Assembly (NCBI RefSeq): GCF_002902965.1
Contig: NZ_CP026107.1
Coordinates: 434,001-498,000 of the forward strand
Length of the DNA: 64,000 bases
Direction of reading: 5' to 3'
Origin: Paraburkholderia hospita
GTDB lineage: Bacteria; Pseudomonadota; Gammaproteobacteria; Burkholderiales; Burkholderiaceae
A program made the position numbers and the translations under genes. The first letter of the stretch is position 1; the number at the start of each line of letters is the position of its first letter. The notes under the pieces are model-generated. The model did not search any database, was not told where the DNA came from, and saw only the letters and a list, made by a program, of their open reading frames with translations. Below are positions 42,867 to 51,039 of the stretch, in pieces.

Positions 42867-44451
42867 GACGCGCCTCCTTCAGCTTCAGACCGAACGGAGC
42901 GTCCGTGAAAATGGATGCATCCATCGTCTTCAGGGCAGGGGAGACGGCCAACTCGATATCGCACTGGTCGAGTACATCCTTTTGCAGATCGATGCCGGGC
43001 GCGATCTCGATCACTTCGAGACCCTTGTCGCTGAGTTGGATCACGCAGCGTTCCGTGACATACAACGCTTGCTGATTCCGCTGTCGTCCCATACGTCCGC
43101 TGAAGGTCACGTGGTCCACATCGGCGATGAACTTCTTCTTGCCTTCCTTGACGATCTTCAGACGTCCATCGCCGACTTCGATCTTTGCGCCCGCCGTGAA
43201 ATAGCCGCTAAAGACCACACGCTTCGCATGCGTCGTGATGTCGATGAAGCCGCCGCATCCGGCAGTGAGATAAGGCTTGCTCGGCAGCTTCGACACGTTC
43301 ACATTGCCGAAGCGGTCCACTTGCAGGAACGACAGCAGCGATACATCGAAGCCGCCGCCCTGGAAGTACACGAATTGCGAAGGCGAAGGCATGATGGCGT
43401 CGGCATTGCCCGAGCATCCGAAGGCGAAACCGAGCAAGGGCACGCCGCCGACAGCGCCTTGTTCGATGACCCATGTCACGTCGTCGCGGTAGCCTTCTTC
43501 GAGCAGAATGCGCGGTACGTTTGCAGAGATGCCGAAGCCCAGATTCACCGCATCGTTCTGCGCGAGTTCCATTGCCGCCCGGCGTGCGATGACCTTGTCC
43601 GCGTGCCATTCGGCAAACGCGAATGCGCTTTCGGGCAGTTTGATTTCGCCGCTGATTTCCGGGTCGTATTCGATCTGTGTCGTCTGCTTCTGCTCGGCGT
43701 CAACGACCACGTAATCGACGAGATTGCACGGAATGTGTACCTGCTGCGTATGCAGCGAACCGACCTTCACGACACGCTTCACTTGCGCGATGACGATGCC
43801 GCCGTTATTGCGCACGGCTAGCGCCTGATCGCGTCCGCCCAGCAGCGCGCCTTCGTGTTCGAACGACAGGTTGCCGCGTTCATCCGCTGTCGTTGCGCGC
43901 ACGATTGCAACGCGCGGCACGAAGTTTTTGTAGTGCAGCCACTCGTCGCCCGCGAACGTGACCTTTTCGACGATGGGATGTTCGGCGGCCTGCGCGTTCA
44001 TCGCGCCGCCCTGGCGTTCAGGATCGACATAGGTATCGAGGCCGACCTTGGTCAACACGCCTGGACGTTTCGCCGCGACCTCGCGATGCATGTCGAACAT
44101 CACGCCGCTCGGCAGGTTGTACGCGCGGATGTCGTTGTCGGTGATGAGATGCCAGATGTCGGGCATCGGCAGGCTCGATGGACCGCTCGGAAACGACCCG
44201 GCGATGACCGTATGAATCAGCCCTTTCTTCGCGATGTGATCGATGCCCTTGATGCCGTACATATCGCCAGCGGCGATCGGGTGCAGCATCGTCAGATTGC
44301 GCGGATGGTTTTCCGCCTCGAAGCGGGCGCCGATAGCAGCGAGCATTGCATCGGGACAACCCAGGCCGCTCGACGAACTGACGGTGACGACATCGTCATC
44401 GTTGATCAGGCTCGCCGCGTGGGCCAATGAAACAACCTTGCTGGAACGCAC
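42859..44451 (-). CDS. acyl-CoA:carboxylate CoA-transferase (family I, fused subunits)
   Basis: About 530 residues, the size of fused alpha-beta family I transferases (propionate/acetoacetate CoA-transferase type). N-terminal VVSLAHAASLINDDDVVTVSSSSGLGCPDAML; the catalytic Glu lies in DVTWVIEQGAVGGVPLLGFAFG, where the active-site thioester forms. Start is a GTG at 44451 preceded by GAGGAG at seven bases; the TTG at 44466 lies inside that ribosome site. Loads CoA onto the acid made by the aldehyde dehydrogenase (inference). Confidence 0.9.
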   Translation of the reverse strand: MRSSKVVSLAHAASLINDDDVVTVSSSSGLGCPDAMLAAIGARFEAENHPRNLTMLHPIAAGDMYGIKGIDHIAKKGLIHTVIAGSFPSGPSSLPMPDIWHLITDNDIRAYNLPSGVMFDMHREVAAKRPGVLTKVGLDTYVDPERQGGAMNAQAAEHPIVEKVTFAGDEWLHYKNFVPRVAIVRATTADERGNLSFEHEGALLGGRDQALAVRNNGGIVIAQVKRVVKVGSLHTQQVHIPCNLVDYVVVDAEQKQTTQIEYDPEISGEIKLPESAFAFAEWHADKVIARRAAMELAQNDAVNLGFGISANVPRILLEEGYRDDVTWVIEQGAVGGVPLLGFAFGCSGNADAIMPSPSQFVYFQGGGFDVSLLSFLQVDRFGNVNVSKLPSKPYLTAGCGGFIDITTHAKRVVFSGYFTAGAKIEVGDGRLKIVKEGKKKFIADVDHVTFSGRMGRQRNQQALYVTERCVIQLSDKGLEVIEIAPGIDLQKDVLDQCDIELAVSPALKTMDASIFTDAPFGLKLKEARHG

Positions 44452-44470
44452 AGTCAATCTCCTCAAATTT

Positions 44471-45490
44471 TTATTCAGCGAAACGGGATGGCACCGTCAC
44501 GTGGCCGCCTGCTTCGGCGGATTTCACGAGCGACAGCGCGGCGACGAGCGAGCGATAACCATCGATACCCGTCGCGGCAGGGTGCTGTCCTTCCGTAATC
44601 GAGCGATGGAATTGCGCGACGGCCGTGCAATACAGGTCGCGAGGTTCGACTTCGATGTCTCGCGTGCCTTCTGCCGAGCGCAACGTGATCTCGCCGACCG
44701 GGCGCTGCGTCATCACGTCCTTCGCGAACAGCGAACCCTCCGTGCCGTGAATTTCGAGCCCCGTGGGCGCGTAGGGCACGGTGAACGCATCGTGGAGTTG
44801 CGCGAGCACGCCGTTTTTGAAGCGCACGATCGCCATCACGCCGTCCGCGAGTCCCGTCGTCGACATCGTTCCCGACGACGTCATGGCGCTGACTTCGACG
44901 GGTTCGTCGTCGAGCAGGAAGCGCAGCGTGTCGATGTCGTGAACGGAGATGTCGAGAATCACGCCGCCGCCCGCATCGGGCCGTTCGATACGCCAGCCGC
45001 GCAGATGTGGCGGCAGCGAGACCGCATGGAAGACGCGTACGAAGAGGGGCGTGCCGATTGCGCCGGCGCGAATGAGTTCGCGCATCTTCCGGTGCGTCGC
45101 CGCGCAACGCAGATGATGGTTCGTGCCGAGCTTCACGCCGTGGGAGGCGCACGCTTCGATCATTTGCGCCGCTTCGTCTTCCGCCAGCGCGAGGGGCTTT
45201 TCGCACAGCACGTGCTTGCCGGCTTTCGCCGCCGCGAGCACTTGCGGCAGATGTTTCTCGTTGGTGCTGCTGATGTAGACGGCCGTGATAGACGGGTCGG
45301 CGAGTACGGCGTCGAGGTCTGCCGAGTGCGAAGGTATGGCGTGCTTTTCAGCAAACTCGCGTGCACGCTCCGCGCTGCCGCTCACCACGGTGGCGATCTC
45401 GCCGTCAGGCTGCGAGCGGATGGCGTTGACCATCCATTCGTCGGCGATGGTGCTGGCGCCGATCAGCGCCCAGCGGATTCTTTCTGTCAT
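44471..45490 (-). CDS. Gfo/Idh/MocA-family oxidoreductase
   Basis: 339 residues. N-terminal Rossmann IRWALIGASTIADEWMVNAIRSQ, the CEKPLALAEDEAAQMIEAC segment with the family's EKP motif, and GGGVILDISVHDIDTLRFLL holding the D/H active-site residues. Oxidises or reduces sugars or inositols with NAD(P). ATG at 45490 has GGAG five bases upstream. First gene of the eleven-gene operon, directly behind the operator-rich promoter. Confidence 0.92.
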   Translation of the reverse strand: MTERIRWALIGASTIADEWMVNAIRSQPDGEIATVVSGSAERAREFAEKHAIPSHSADLDAVLADPSITAVYISSTNEKHLPQVLAAAKAGKHVLCEKPLALAEDEAAQMIEACASHGVKLGTNHHLRCAATHRKMRELIRAGAIGTPLFVRVFHAVSLPPHLRGWRIERPDAGGGVILDISVHDIDTLRFLLDDEPVEVSAMTSSGTMSTTGLADGVMAIVRFKNGVLAQLHDAFTVPYAPTGLEIHGTEGSLFAKDVMTQRPVGEITLRSAEGTRDIEVEPRDLYCTAVAQFHRSITEGQHPAATGIDGYRSLVAALSLVKSAEAGGHVTVPSRFAE

Positions 45491-45500
45491 GTCTCTCTCC

Positions 45501-45516
45501 ATTGGAACGTTCCAAT
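45501..45516. promoter_or_regulatory. LacI-type operator O1
   Basis: Perfect 16-bp palindrome ATTGGAACGTTCCAAT, located between the operon promoter and the Gfo/Idh start codon. Central CG step is typical of LacI-family operators. Confidence 0.85.
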
Positions 45517-45524
45517 TAGCGTTC

Positions 45525-45540
45525 GTTGGATCGTTCCAAC
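45525..45540. promoter_or_regulatory. LacI-type operator O2
   Basis: GTTGGATCGTTCCAAC, the same palindrome as O1 with one central mismatch, centred 24 bases from O1 and touching the operon -10 region and start point. Its left end also supplies a possible -35 (TTGGAT) for lacI-type transcription with TAGACT at 45550-45555. Confidence 0.8.
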
Positions 45541-45542
45541 AA

Positions 45543-45571
45543 ACTGTAGTAGACTGATTTCACGATGTCAA
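45543..45571 (-). promoter_or_regulatory. promoter of the catabolic operon
   Basis: On the minus strand: -35 TTGACA (45571-45566), exact 17-base spacer, -10 TACAGT (45548-45543). Near-consensus sigma-70 promoter firing towards the Gfo/Idh gene and flanked on both sides by operators O2 and O3. Confidence 0.8.
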
Positions 45572-45577
45572 ACACTT

Positions 45578-45593
45578 TTTGGAACGTTCCAAT
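45578..45593. promoter_or_regulatory. LacI-type operator O3
   Basis: TTTGGAACGTTCCAAT, sharing the 14-bp palindrome TTGGAACGTTCCAA with O1. Lies just upstream of the operon -35 and 14 bases before the regulator's start codon, so it can repress the regulator gene as well. Confidence 0.85.
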
Positions 45594-45606
45594 TGTGCAA
45601 AGCAAC

Positions 45607-46647
45607 ATGAAATCTGGACCGACCATTCAGGACATTGCCGCTGCGGCTGGCGTATCGAAATCGACGGTGTCGCTCGTTTTGCAGGAAAGTCCGCGTATCA
45701 AGGCCGAAACGGCCGACAAGGTGCGCGAGGCGGCTCGCGCGCTCGGCTATGTCTACAACCGCGGGGCGGCCATCCTGCGCGGAAGGCGCAGCACGACGAT
45801 CGGCATGGTGATCAACGATCTGACCAATCCGTTTTTCGTCGAATTGCTGGTGGCGATCGAGCGGGTGTTGGCTCAAGCCGGATATACGACGCTGATGGCC
45901 CACACTGCCGAAAGCCTCGAAACGCAGACGAGGGTTCTGCGGTCCATGCGCGAGCAGAATGTCGCTGGACTGATCATGTCTCCCGCACTTGGGACGCCGG
46001 ATGAGTTGCCCGCCGAAATTCAGTCGTGGGGAATTCCACTTGTACTGGTCATGCGTCCGATGGGGCCCGACGTCGATACCATTGGTGTCGACAACAGCTA
46101 CGGATTCGCATTAGCTACCGAGCATCTGATCGGGCAGGGACATACGCGCATCGCTTTCGCTGGCAACCGGAAGGGCTATGCAGTTGCCAATCAACGCAGG
46201 CAGGGCTATCTGTCGGCGATGGCGGAGCACTCACTGCCTGTCGATGACCACTGGATCATCGATGTCCCTTTGACGCCGGAGGGTGGGCGCAATGCGGTCC
46301 GCGCGATCTTCGACATGAAGCCGCGGCCGACGGCCGTGGTTTGCTACAACGATCAGGTCGCAATCGGCGTGCTGCACGAACTCGACAGAATGGGCAAGCG
46401 CGCGGGCAAGGCTCTGGCAGTTGTGGGTTGTGACAATGTCGTCGCGGCCGAGCACACCAATCCGCCTTTGACGACGCTGTTCGCAGGCGCGGATAAGCTC
46501 GGCACCATTGCTAGCGAGACGCTGCTGGCTCGACTGAGCGAAACCTCTGAAGACGAAAAGCCGCCAGTGCAATACTTTGCGGTGCCTGAACTCGTTGTCA
46601 GGGAATCGAGTATCGGTGCGGGGTCATCTCGCGCCAGTGCTGCGTAA
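45607..46647 (+). CDS. LacI-family transcriptional regulator
   Basis: 346 residues. N-terminal helix-turn-helix TIQDIAAAAGVSKSTVSLVLQ plus hinge helix region, then a periplasmic-binding-protein-like sensor domain (STTIGMVINDLTNPFFVELLVAIERVLAQ... ). Start ATG at 45607 (MKSGPTIQD) places the HTH at the usual distance from the N-terminus. Divergent from the operon it very probably controls through the three palindromes; the inducer is likely the imported sugar or polyol or a derivative. Confidence 0.92.
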   Translation: MKSGPTIQDIAAAAGVSKSTVSLVLQESPRIKAETADKVREAARALGYVYNRGAAILRGRRSTTIGMVINDLTNPFFVELLVAIERVLAQAGYTTLMAHTAESLETQTRVLRSMREQNVAGLIMSPALGTPDELPAEIQSWGIPLVLVMRPMGPDVDTIGVDNSYGFALATEHLIGQGHTRIAFAGNRKGYAVANQRRQGYLSAMAEHSLPVDDHWIIDVPLTPEGGRNAVRAIFDMKPRPTAVVCYNDQVAIGVLHELDRMGKRAGKALAVVGCDNVVAAEHTNPPLTTLFAGADKLGTIASETLLARLSETSEDEKPPVQYFAVPELVVRESSIGAGSSRASAA

Positions 46648-46729
46648 CAGCGGTCCGAGTTGTGTCTTTAGACCATATCGATGAACGCCGCGATCGCGAA
46701 TCATGACCACGCTTTCTGTATTGCCGATA

Positions 46730-47176
46730 TTACAGCGCCGCCTGCGGTGGATTCCGAAAGCTGATTGCCATCCGGTTATACGCGTTCATCAACCCTATCG
46801 CGATCGTCAGATCCACGATTTCTCGCTCGTCGAATACCTTCCGCGCGGCCTGGTATGCATCATCGGGAACGCCGGTGTCCGCCACGCGCGTCACTGTTTC
46901 TGCCCACGCCAAGGCCGTACGTTCGCGCTCATCGAATAGCGTGCCAGCTTCCGCCCATGCCTGCACCAGTGTGAGCTTCTCGACCTTCTGGCCTCTTTTG
47001 AGCAGATCGCGCGTGTGCATATCCAGGCAATACGCGCAGTTATTGATTTGTGAAACTCGCAGGTAGACGAGATCGACCAGTATTGGCGAGAGGCCGCTTT
47101 GCGTGACGTATCCATACACGCCTCCAAGGGCCTTGATGCCTGCGGGTGCAATCTGGGTGTAGTCGAGACGTTTCAT
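46730..47176 (-). CDS. carboxymuconolactone decarboxylase/AhpD-like protein
   Basis: 148 residues with the redox motif NNCAYCLDMHTRDLLKRG (CxxC plus His), found in AhpD-like alkylhydroperoxidases. Probably a small peroxidase or thiol-based stress protein. ATG 47176 with GGAG upstream; the start lies one base after the cupin stop codon, so the two are translationally linked. Confidence 0.88.
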   Translation of the reverse strand: MKRLDYTQIAPAGIKALGGVYGYVTQSGLSPILVDLVYLRVSQINNCAYCLDMHTRDLLKRGQKVEKLTLVQAWAEAGTLFDERERTALAWAETVTRVADTGVPDDAYQAARKVFDEREIVDLTIAIGLMNAYNRMAISFRNPPQAAL

Positions 47177-47177
47177 C

Positions 47178-47603
47178 TCACTCTCCATGTTTAACGGGTG
47201 TGGTCAAGGTGTGATCGTCACTATCGACGATGAACACGGCAAGCAGCTTTGCGGGCTGTGTCTTGCTGCCATTGCGGCTGATGCGATGACGAGCGCCGGG
47301 CAGTTCATAGAAGCTCTCGCCTGCGTGATAAACGCGAGCGGGCGCATCGTTCACTTGCGACTCGATCGAGCCCGAGACGACGTAGCCGTAGATAAACGCC
47401 GATGGAGCGTGTACGTGGGGCGGAGAAGCTCCCCCCGGCGCATAGTCGACGACGACAGCGACGAGCGACTTGCCGGGGACGTTCGGTATGGCCCGGTTGA
47501 AATTCGGCGTGACTGTTTCCCCAGTACCTTGTGCGGAAGCCGAAAAGCAGGAAAAGATGGCAATAGCGGCGCAGGCTGTGCCAATGAAGGATCGTGTATT
47601 CAT
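47178..47603 (-). CDS. secreted single-domain cupin
   Basis: 141 residues: signal peptide ending around CFSASA, then a cupin barrel with metal-ligand pattern PPHVHAPSAFIYGYVVSG and a second motif YELPGARHRISRN. Function unknown; such proteins are often found with AhpD-like enzymes. Middle gene of the MFS-cupin-AhpD set. Confidence 0.82.
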   Translation of the reverse strand: MNTRSFIGTACAAIAIFSCFSASAQGTGETVTPNFNRAIPNVPGKSLVAVVVDYAPGGASPPHVHAPSAFIYGYVVSGSIESQVNDAPARVYHAGESFYELPGARHRISRNGSKTQPAKLLAVFIVDSDDHTLTTPVKHGE

Positions 47604-47648
47604 AAATCGTTCGGATCACTGATGTTTAAACGAGAAATGGATGATCAT

Positions 47649-48839
47649 TCAGACAGGCTCGGTCTCGCGATTGATCGTCGCGCGCTGCTGTATGGACGAC
47701 CTCTGCATGCAACGATGCGCGGCTTCTGCAAGCACGAAAGCGATCGCAATCAACGCAGCCGCAACGAGGCTCAGGTACTGCCCGCCGATCGACTGCAGCA
47801 CGGCACCGCCAAGCACGCCGGAGCACGCGAGCCCGATGTATGTCGCGGTATTGTTGAGGGCCAGCAGCAGCGGCGCCACGCCCGGCTTGAGGTGCACCAG
47901 CCGATGTTGTTGCGGGACGATCAGCCCCCATCCGCATATGCCCCAGATCACGAGCGACACCGCGGCGCTGAATGCATGTGCGGATGTCCACGGCAACGCG
48001 CAAAAATTGATGACGGCAACCCAAAGCATCGCGTTGATAATGTTGCGGCTCTCGAATCGGTCCACGAGACGGCCGGCCAGCAGGTTCCCGGCCGTCGCCG
48101 CCACGCCCCACAGCAGGAACATCCCGGCAAGAATCCGTTCGTCGCCGTGCGTGACACGCTGCAGCACCACGCCCGCATACGTGTAGACCATCAGGAACCC
48201 GCCGAAGGCGAACAACGAAGTGAGCAAGGTGAGCGCGATCCGCACATCGCGCACGGGTGCAAGACGTTCTCGCAACCTGACGGGTGCAGGGCGGGGAACG
48301 GATGGCAGCATCGTCCAGACGCCGATCATCGCCACCATCCCGAGCAGCGTGACGAACCAGAGGGTCGTTCTCCAACTGCCGAATCCACCGATAAACGTGC
48401 CGATCGGTGAGCCGAGCGCTGTCGCCCCGGTCAATCCCGCCGTTACGGCAGCTAACGCACGGCCGCGTTTCTCCGGCGGTGCGAGCGCGGACGCAACGCC
48501 CAATGCAGTCGGCGAGAACAGAGCGGCGCCGAATCCCGACAGCGCGCGGCTGAACAAAACCCAGTGCAAGTCCACGGCGACCGCGCTGACCATGTTGCCG
48601 GCGACGAAAATGCCTAGCGCGGAAACCAGCAGGAGCTTGCGCGGCCAGCCGCCCGCCAGAGCCGCCATGACGGGAGCAGCCACCGCGTAGGTCAGTGCGT
48701 AAAAGGTGACCATCAGCCCCGCGAGGCTGACGGATGTATGCAGCGACGCAGCGACGCCGGGAAGAATACCCGCGACGACGAAGTTGTCGGTGCCCATGGC
48801 GAACATGCCCAGGGCCAGTATCAGTAGTCGACGATCCAT
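47649..48839 (-). CDS. MFS transporter, DHA1 (AraJ/YdhP-like) family
   Basis: 396 residues, twelve predicted helices. Starts MDRRLLILALGMFAMGTDNFVVAGILP and has the family A motif variant LAGGWPRKLLLVSALGIF. Exporter of drugs or sugars in characterised relatives. Start at 48839; the open frame to 48986 runs into the divergent promoter. Divergent from the GlxA-type regulator, 45 bases before the cupin gene. Confidence 0.9.
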   Translation of the reverse strand: MDRRLLILALGMFAMGTDNFVVAGILPGVAASLHTSVSLAGLMVTFYALTYAVAAPVMAALAGGWPRKLLLVSALGIFVAGNMVSAVAVDLHWVLFSRALSGFGAALFSPTALGVASALAPPEKRGRALAAVTAGLTGATALGSPIGTFIGGFGSWRTTLWFVTLLGMVAMIGVWTMLPSVPRPAPVRLRERLAPVRDVRIALTLLTSLFAFGGFLMVYTYAGVVLQRVTHGDERILAGMFLLWGVAATAGNLLAGRLVDRFESRNIINAMLWVAVINFCALPWTSAHAFSAAVSLVIWGICGWGLIVPQQHRLVHLKPGVAPLLLALNNTATYIGLACSGVLGGAVLQSIGGQYLSLVAAALIAIAFVLAEAAHRCMQRSSIQQRATINRETEPV

Positions 48840-48971
48840 ACGAAAGGTTCTTGCGATAAGCGGTTTGAGGTTCAGCCTGAAGTTGCGCGTCGCAATCTGT
48901 CTGGCGCGCGATCGCGGCATCGGCCCGGCCGTTTTTTGCGCCGCCACGGTATGGGTAGAGAATAATCGCCG

Positions 48972-49000
48972 TTGACCGTGTCTCAAATGTCATATATACA
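48972..49000 (+). promoter_or_regulatory. promoter of the GlxA-type regulator gene
   Basis: -35 TTGACC, 17-base spacer, -10 TATACA, placing the transcript start about 23 bases before the ATG at 49030. Confidence 0.7.
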
Positions 49001-49029
49001 AGCGATTCAGGACATGACGCGGGCAAGCT

Positions 49030-49992
49030 ATGCACACGATCGGCTTCGTTGTATTCCCAAATTTCTATCTGATGGGCTTCGCGGCAGTGACCGCCTTTGA
49101 ACTGGCGAACGTAGTGATCGGAGAGCCGGCATACGAAGTGACGCTCCTGTCTGAAGAGGGCGGACTCGTAGTGTCCTCGGCAGGTATTCGTGTCGAAACG
49201 CAGCCCTTCAGCGACGCCGCCTTCGACACCGTCATGTTTGGCTCTGGTGTCGAGATTGACATTGTCTCGGCTGAATTGACTGCGTTCGTCAGGCGCGCCT
49301 TGAAAACATCGAGACGCATCGCGGCACCCTGCACAGGCGCGTTTATCCTGGCCGGTGCAGGGGTGCTCGATGGCCGTCGAGCGACGACACATTGGCGCTT
49401 CGCACACGATCTGCAGCGTCGTTATCCATCCATTGCCGTCGAAGAAGATCAGATTTTCATCGTCGACGGACCGATCTGGACGTCGGCAGGCATGACTGCC
49501 ACGATCGACATGGCACTGGCGATGATCGAGAAGGATCATGGCCAGGACGTGTCACGCGCCGTTGCCCGCAAGCTTGTGGTCTATCATCGCCGCGCGGGCG
49601 GGCAATCGCAGTTCTCCACATTGCTCGACCTCGAGCCCAAATCCGACCGGATCCAGAAGGCAATCGACTATGCGAACGCCAATCTGCGCAATGCGTTGAC
49701 CGTCGAGGAATTAGCCGATGTCGCGGGCCTGAGCCCGCGCCAGTTCAGCCGGGCTTTTACTGCTGAAACGGGGCAATCCCCTGCCAAAGCCGTTGAACAT
49801 TTGCGCGTGGAAGCCGCGAGGCTATTGTTGGAGAAGGGACGTTTATCGCTGGATGTGATCGCGGACGAAGTCGGCTTCTCGGATCGGGAGCGGATGAGGC
49901 GGGCGTTCCTGCGGACTCTTGGGCAACCGCCGCAGGCGGTCCGTCGCTTTAGCAGGGAAAGCCGTGAGCCGACTGGAAACGCACGACCATGA
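49030..49992 (+). CDS. GlxA-family AraC-type regulator
   Basis: 320 residues. N-terminal DJ-1/PfpI-like amidotransferase-fold sensor (HTIGFVVFPNFYLMGFAAVTAFELAN...RIAAPCTGAFILAGAGVLDGRRATTHW, with the nucleophile-elbow Cys) and C-terminal double helix-turn-helix (LTVEELADVAGLSPRQFSRAFTAETGQSPAKAVEHLRVEAAR...VIADEVGFSDRERMRRAFLR). Probably activates the divergent MFS-cupin-AhpD genes. Confidence 0.92.
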   Translation: MHTIGFVVFPNFYLMGFAAVTAFELANVVIGEPAYEVTLLSEEGGLVVSSAGIRVETQPFSDAAFDTVMFGSGVEIDIVSAELTAFVRRALKTSRRIAAPCTGAFILAGAGVLDGRRATTHWRFAHDLQRRYPSIAVEEDQIFIVDGPIWTSAGMTATIDMALAMIEKDHGQDVSRAVARKLVVYHRRAGGQSQFSTLLDLEPKSDRIQKAIDYANANLRNALTVEELADVAGLSPRQFSRAFTAETGQSPAKAVEHLRVEAARLLLEKGRLSLDVIADEVGFSDRERMRRAFLRTLGQPPQAVRRFSRESREPTGNARP

Positions 49993-50134
49993 ATCGCGCA
50001 CCGGCCCGCGCGCGATACGCGCTAGTCCCAGCAGCGTGAATGGCGACCCGCGCAAGTAGCCGACCATGTCTCGATTGGTCTCAGGCTTGCTGCGGGAGAC
50101 CAAACCGCTCTCGCTATATGCAGGGTTGCTCCAC

Positions 50135-50752
50135 TTAGTCGAATGTTCCTGTACGTACCTCGCCATCGCGCAAGTAGCGGGTAATCAACACGCCGCCAGG
50201 CGTGCTCATCGAGTGCGCCAGAGTGAAGGCAGACGCTAGTGCGTTGTCGCCGAACAAGCGCTTGCCGCGCCCAAGCATGATGGGGTATATCACAAGCCGA
50301 AGCTCATCCACCAGGCCGACTGCGAGCAGTTGGCGCAGCATGTCGCCGCTGCCGAAGGTCAATAGATTGGCGCCATCCTGACGTTTGAGCGCGCGTATCG
50401 CGTCGGCAAGGTCGCCCTTCAGCGTATGACTGTTCTGCCAGTCGAGTGCGCCGGACTGATGCGTGGCGACATGTTTGGGTACGCTGTTGAACAGGTCGGC
50501 GATGGCGCGGCTGTGAGAACCGGCCGGTACATGTGGCCAATACGACGCGAATATGTCGTAGGTGCGACGTCCCAGTAGCAACTCGAACGGCTGCGAGAGC
50601 AGATCCTGCAAGTTCTGGCCAATGGCTTCGTCGGCATAGGGAACTATCCAGCCGCCAAGTCGGAAATCGCCGCTGCGATCTTCGTCCGGCCCGCCGGGGG
50701 ATTGCACTACGCCATCCAGACTGATGAAAACGGAAACAACGAGCTTGCGCAT
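50135..50752 (-). CDS. dihydrofolate-reductase-like (RibD C-terminal domain) protein
   Basis: 205 residues: MRKLVVSVFISLDGVVQSPGGPDED, ELLLGRRTYDIFASYWP and ELRLVIYPIMLGRGKRLF are the family landmarks. Reductase fold; reaction not assigned in this YyaP/YwjB-like group. ATG 50752 has GGAG six bases upstream. Convergent with the GlxA gene. Confidence 0.88.
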   Translation of the reverse strand: MRKLVVSVFISLDGVVQSPGGPDEDRSGDFRLGGWIVPYADEAIGQNLQDLLSQPFELLLGRRTYDIFASYWPHVPAGSHSRAIADLFNSVPKHVATHQSGALDWQNSHTLKGDLADAIRALKRQDGANLLTFGSGDMLRQLLAVGLVDELRLVIYPIMLGRGKRLFGDNALASAFTLAHSMSTPGGVLITRYLRDGEVRTGTFD

Positions 50753-50889
50753 GATGTTCTCCAGGTCGACGGACCTGATCGATCCATCTATACGACGAAC
50801 GAATCGCACGTCGATCGACAATCACTCAAACCGATTTCCAAAGAAAGCGCTCTTGCACCAGCAATAAAAGGCAACGCCGCTTCGACATA

Positions 50890-50910
50890 GTGAATCGCCA
50901 GACGATTCAC
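50890..50910. repeat. inverted repeat in the porin upstream region
   Basis: Perfect 8-bp arms GTGAATCG / CGATTCAC with a 5-base loop, 130 bases before the porin start. Could be a regulator site or transcript end. A weak promoter pair TTGCTG (50961) and TATGCT (50983) lies between it and the porin. Confidence 0.45.
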
Positions 50911-51039
50911 ACGCATCCATGCAGTACGGCAAATAAACAACACCTCTTTGGCAGATCGCTTTGCTGCAACGAATTGACAGGCTATGCTCCCTGTTCACGA
51001 AATTGATCCAGCTGGCTCACTAATTACTGTGGATCGCTG

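Noticed and set aside
47187..48410. Plus-strand open frame of 407 codons over the cupin and MFS genes
   Set aside because: Low-complexity Arg/His/Asp-rich translation typical of antisense frames; the minus strand holds clear membrane helices and cupin motifs.
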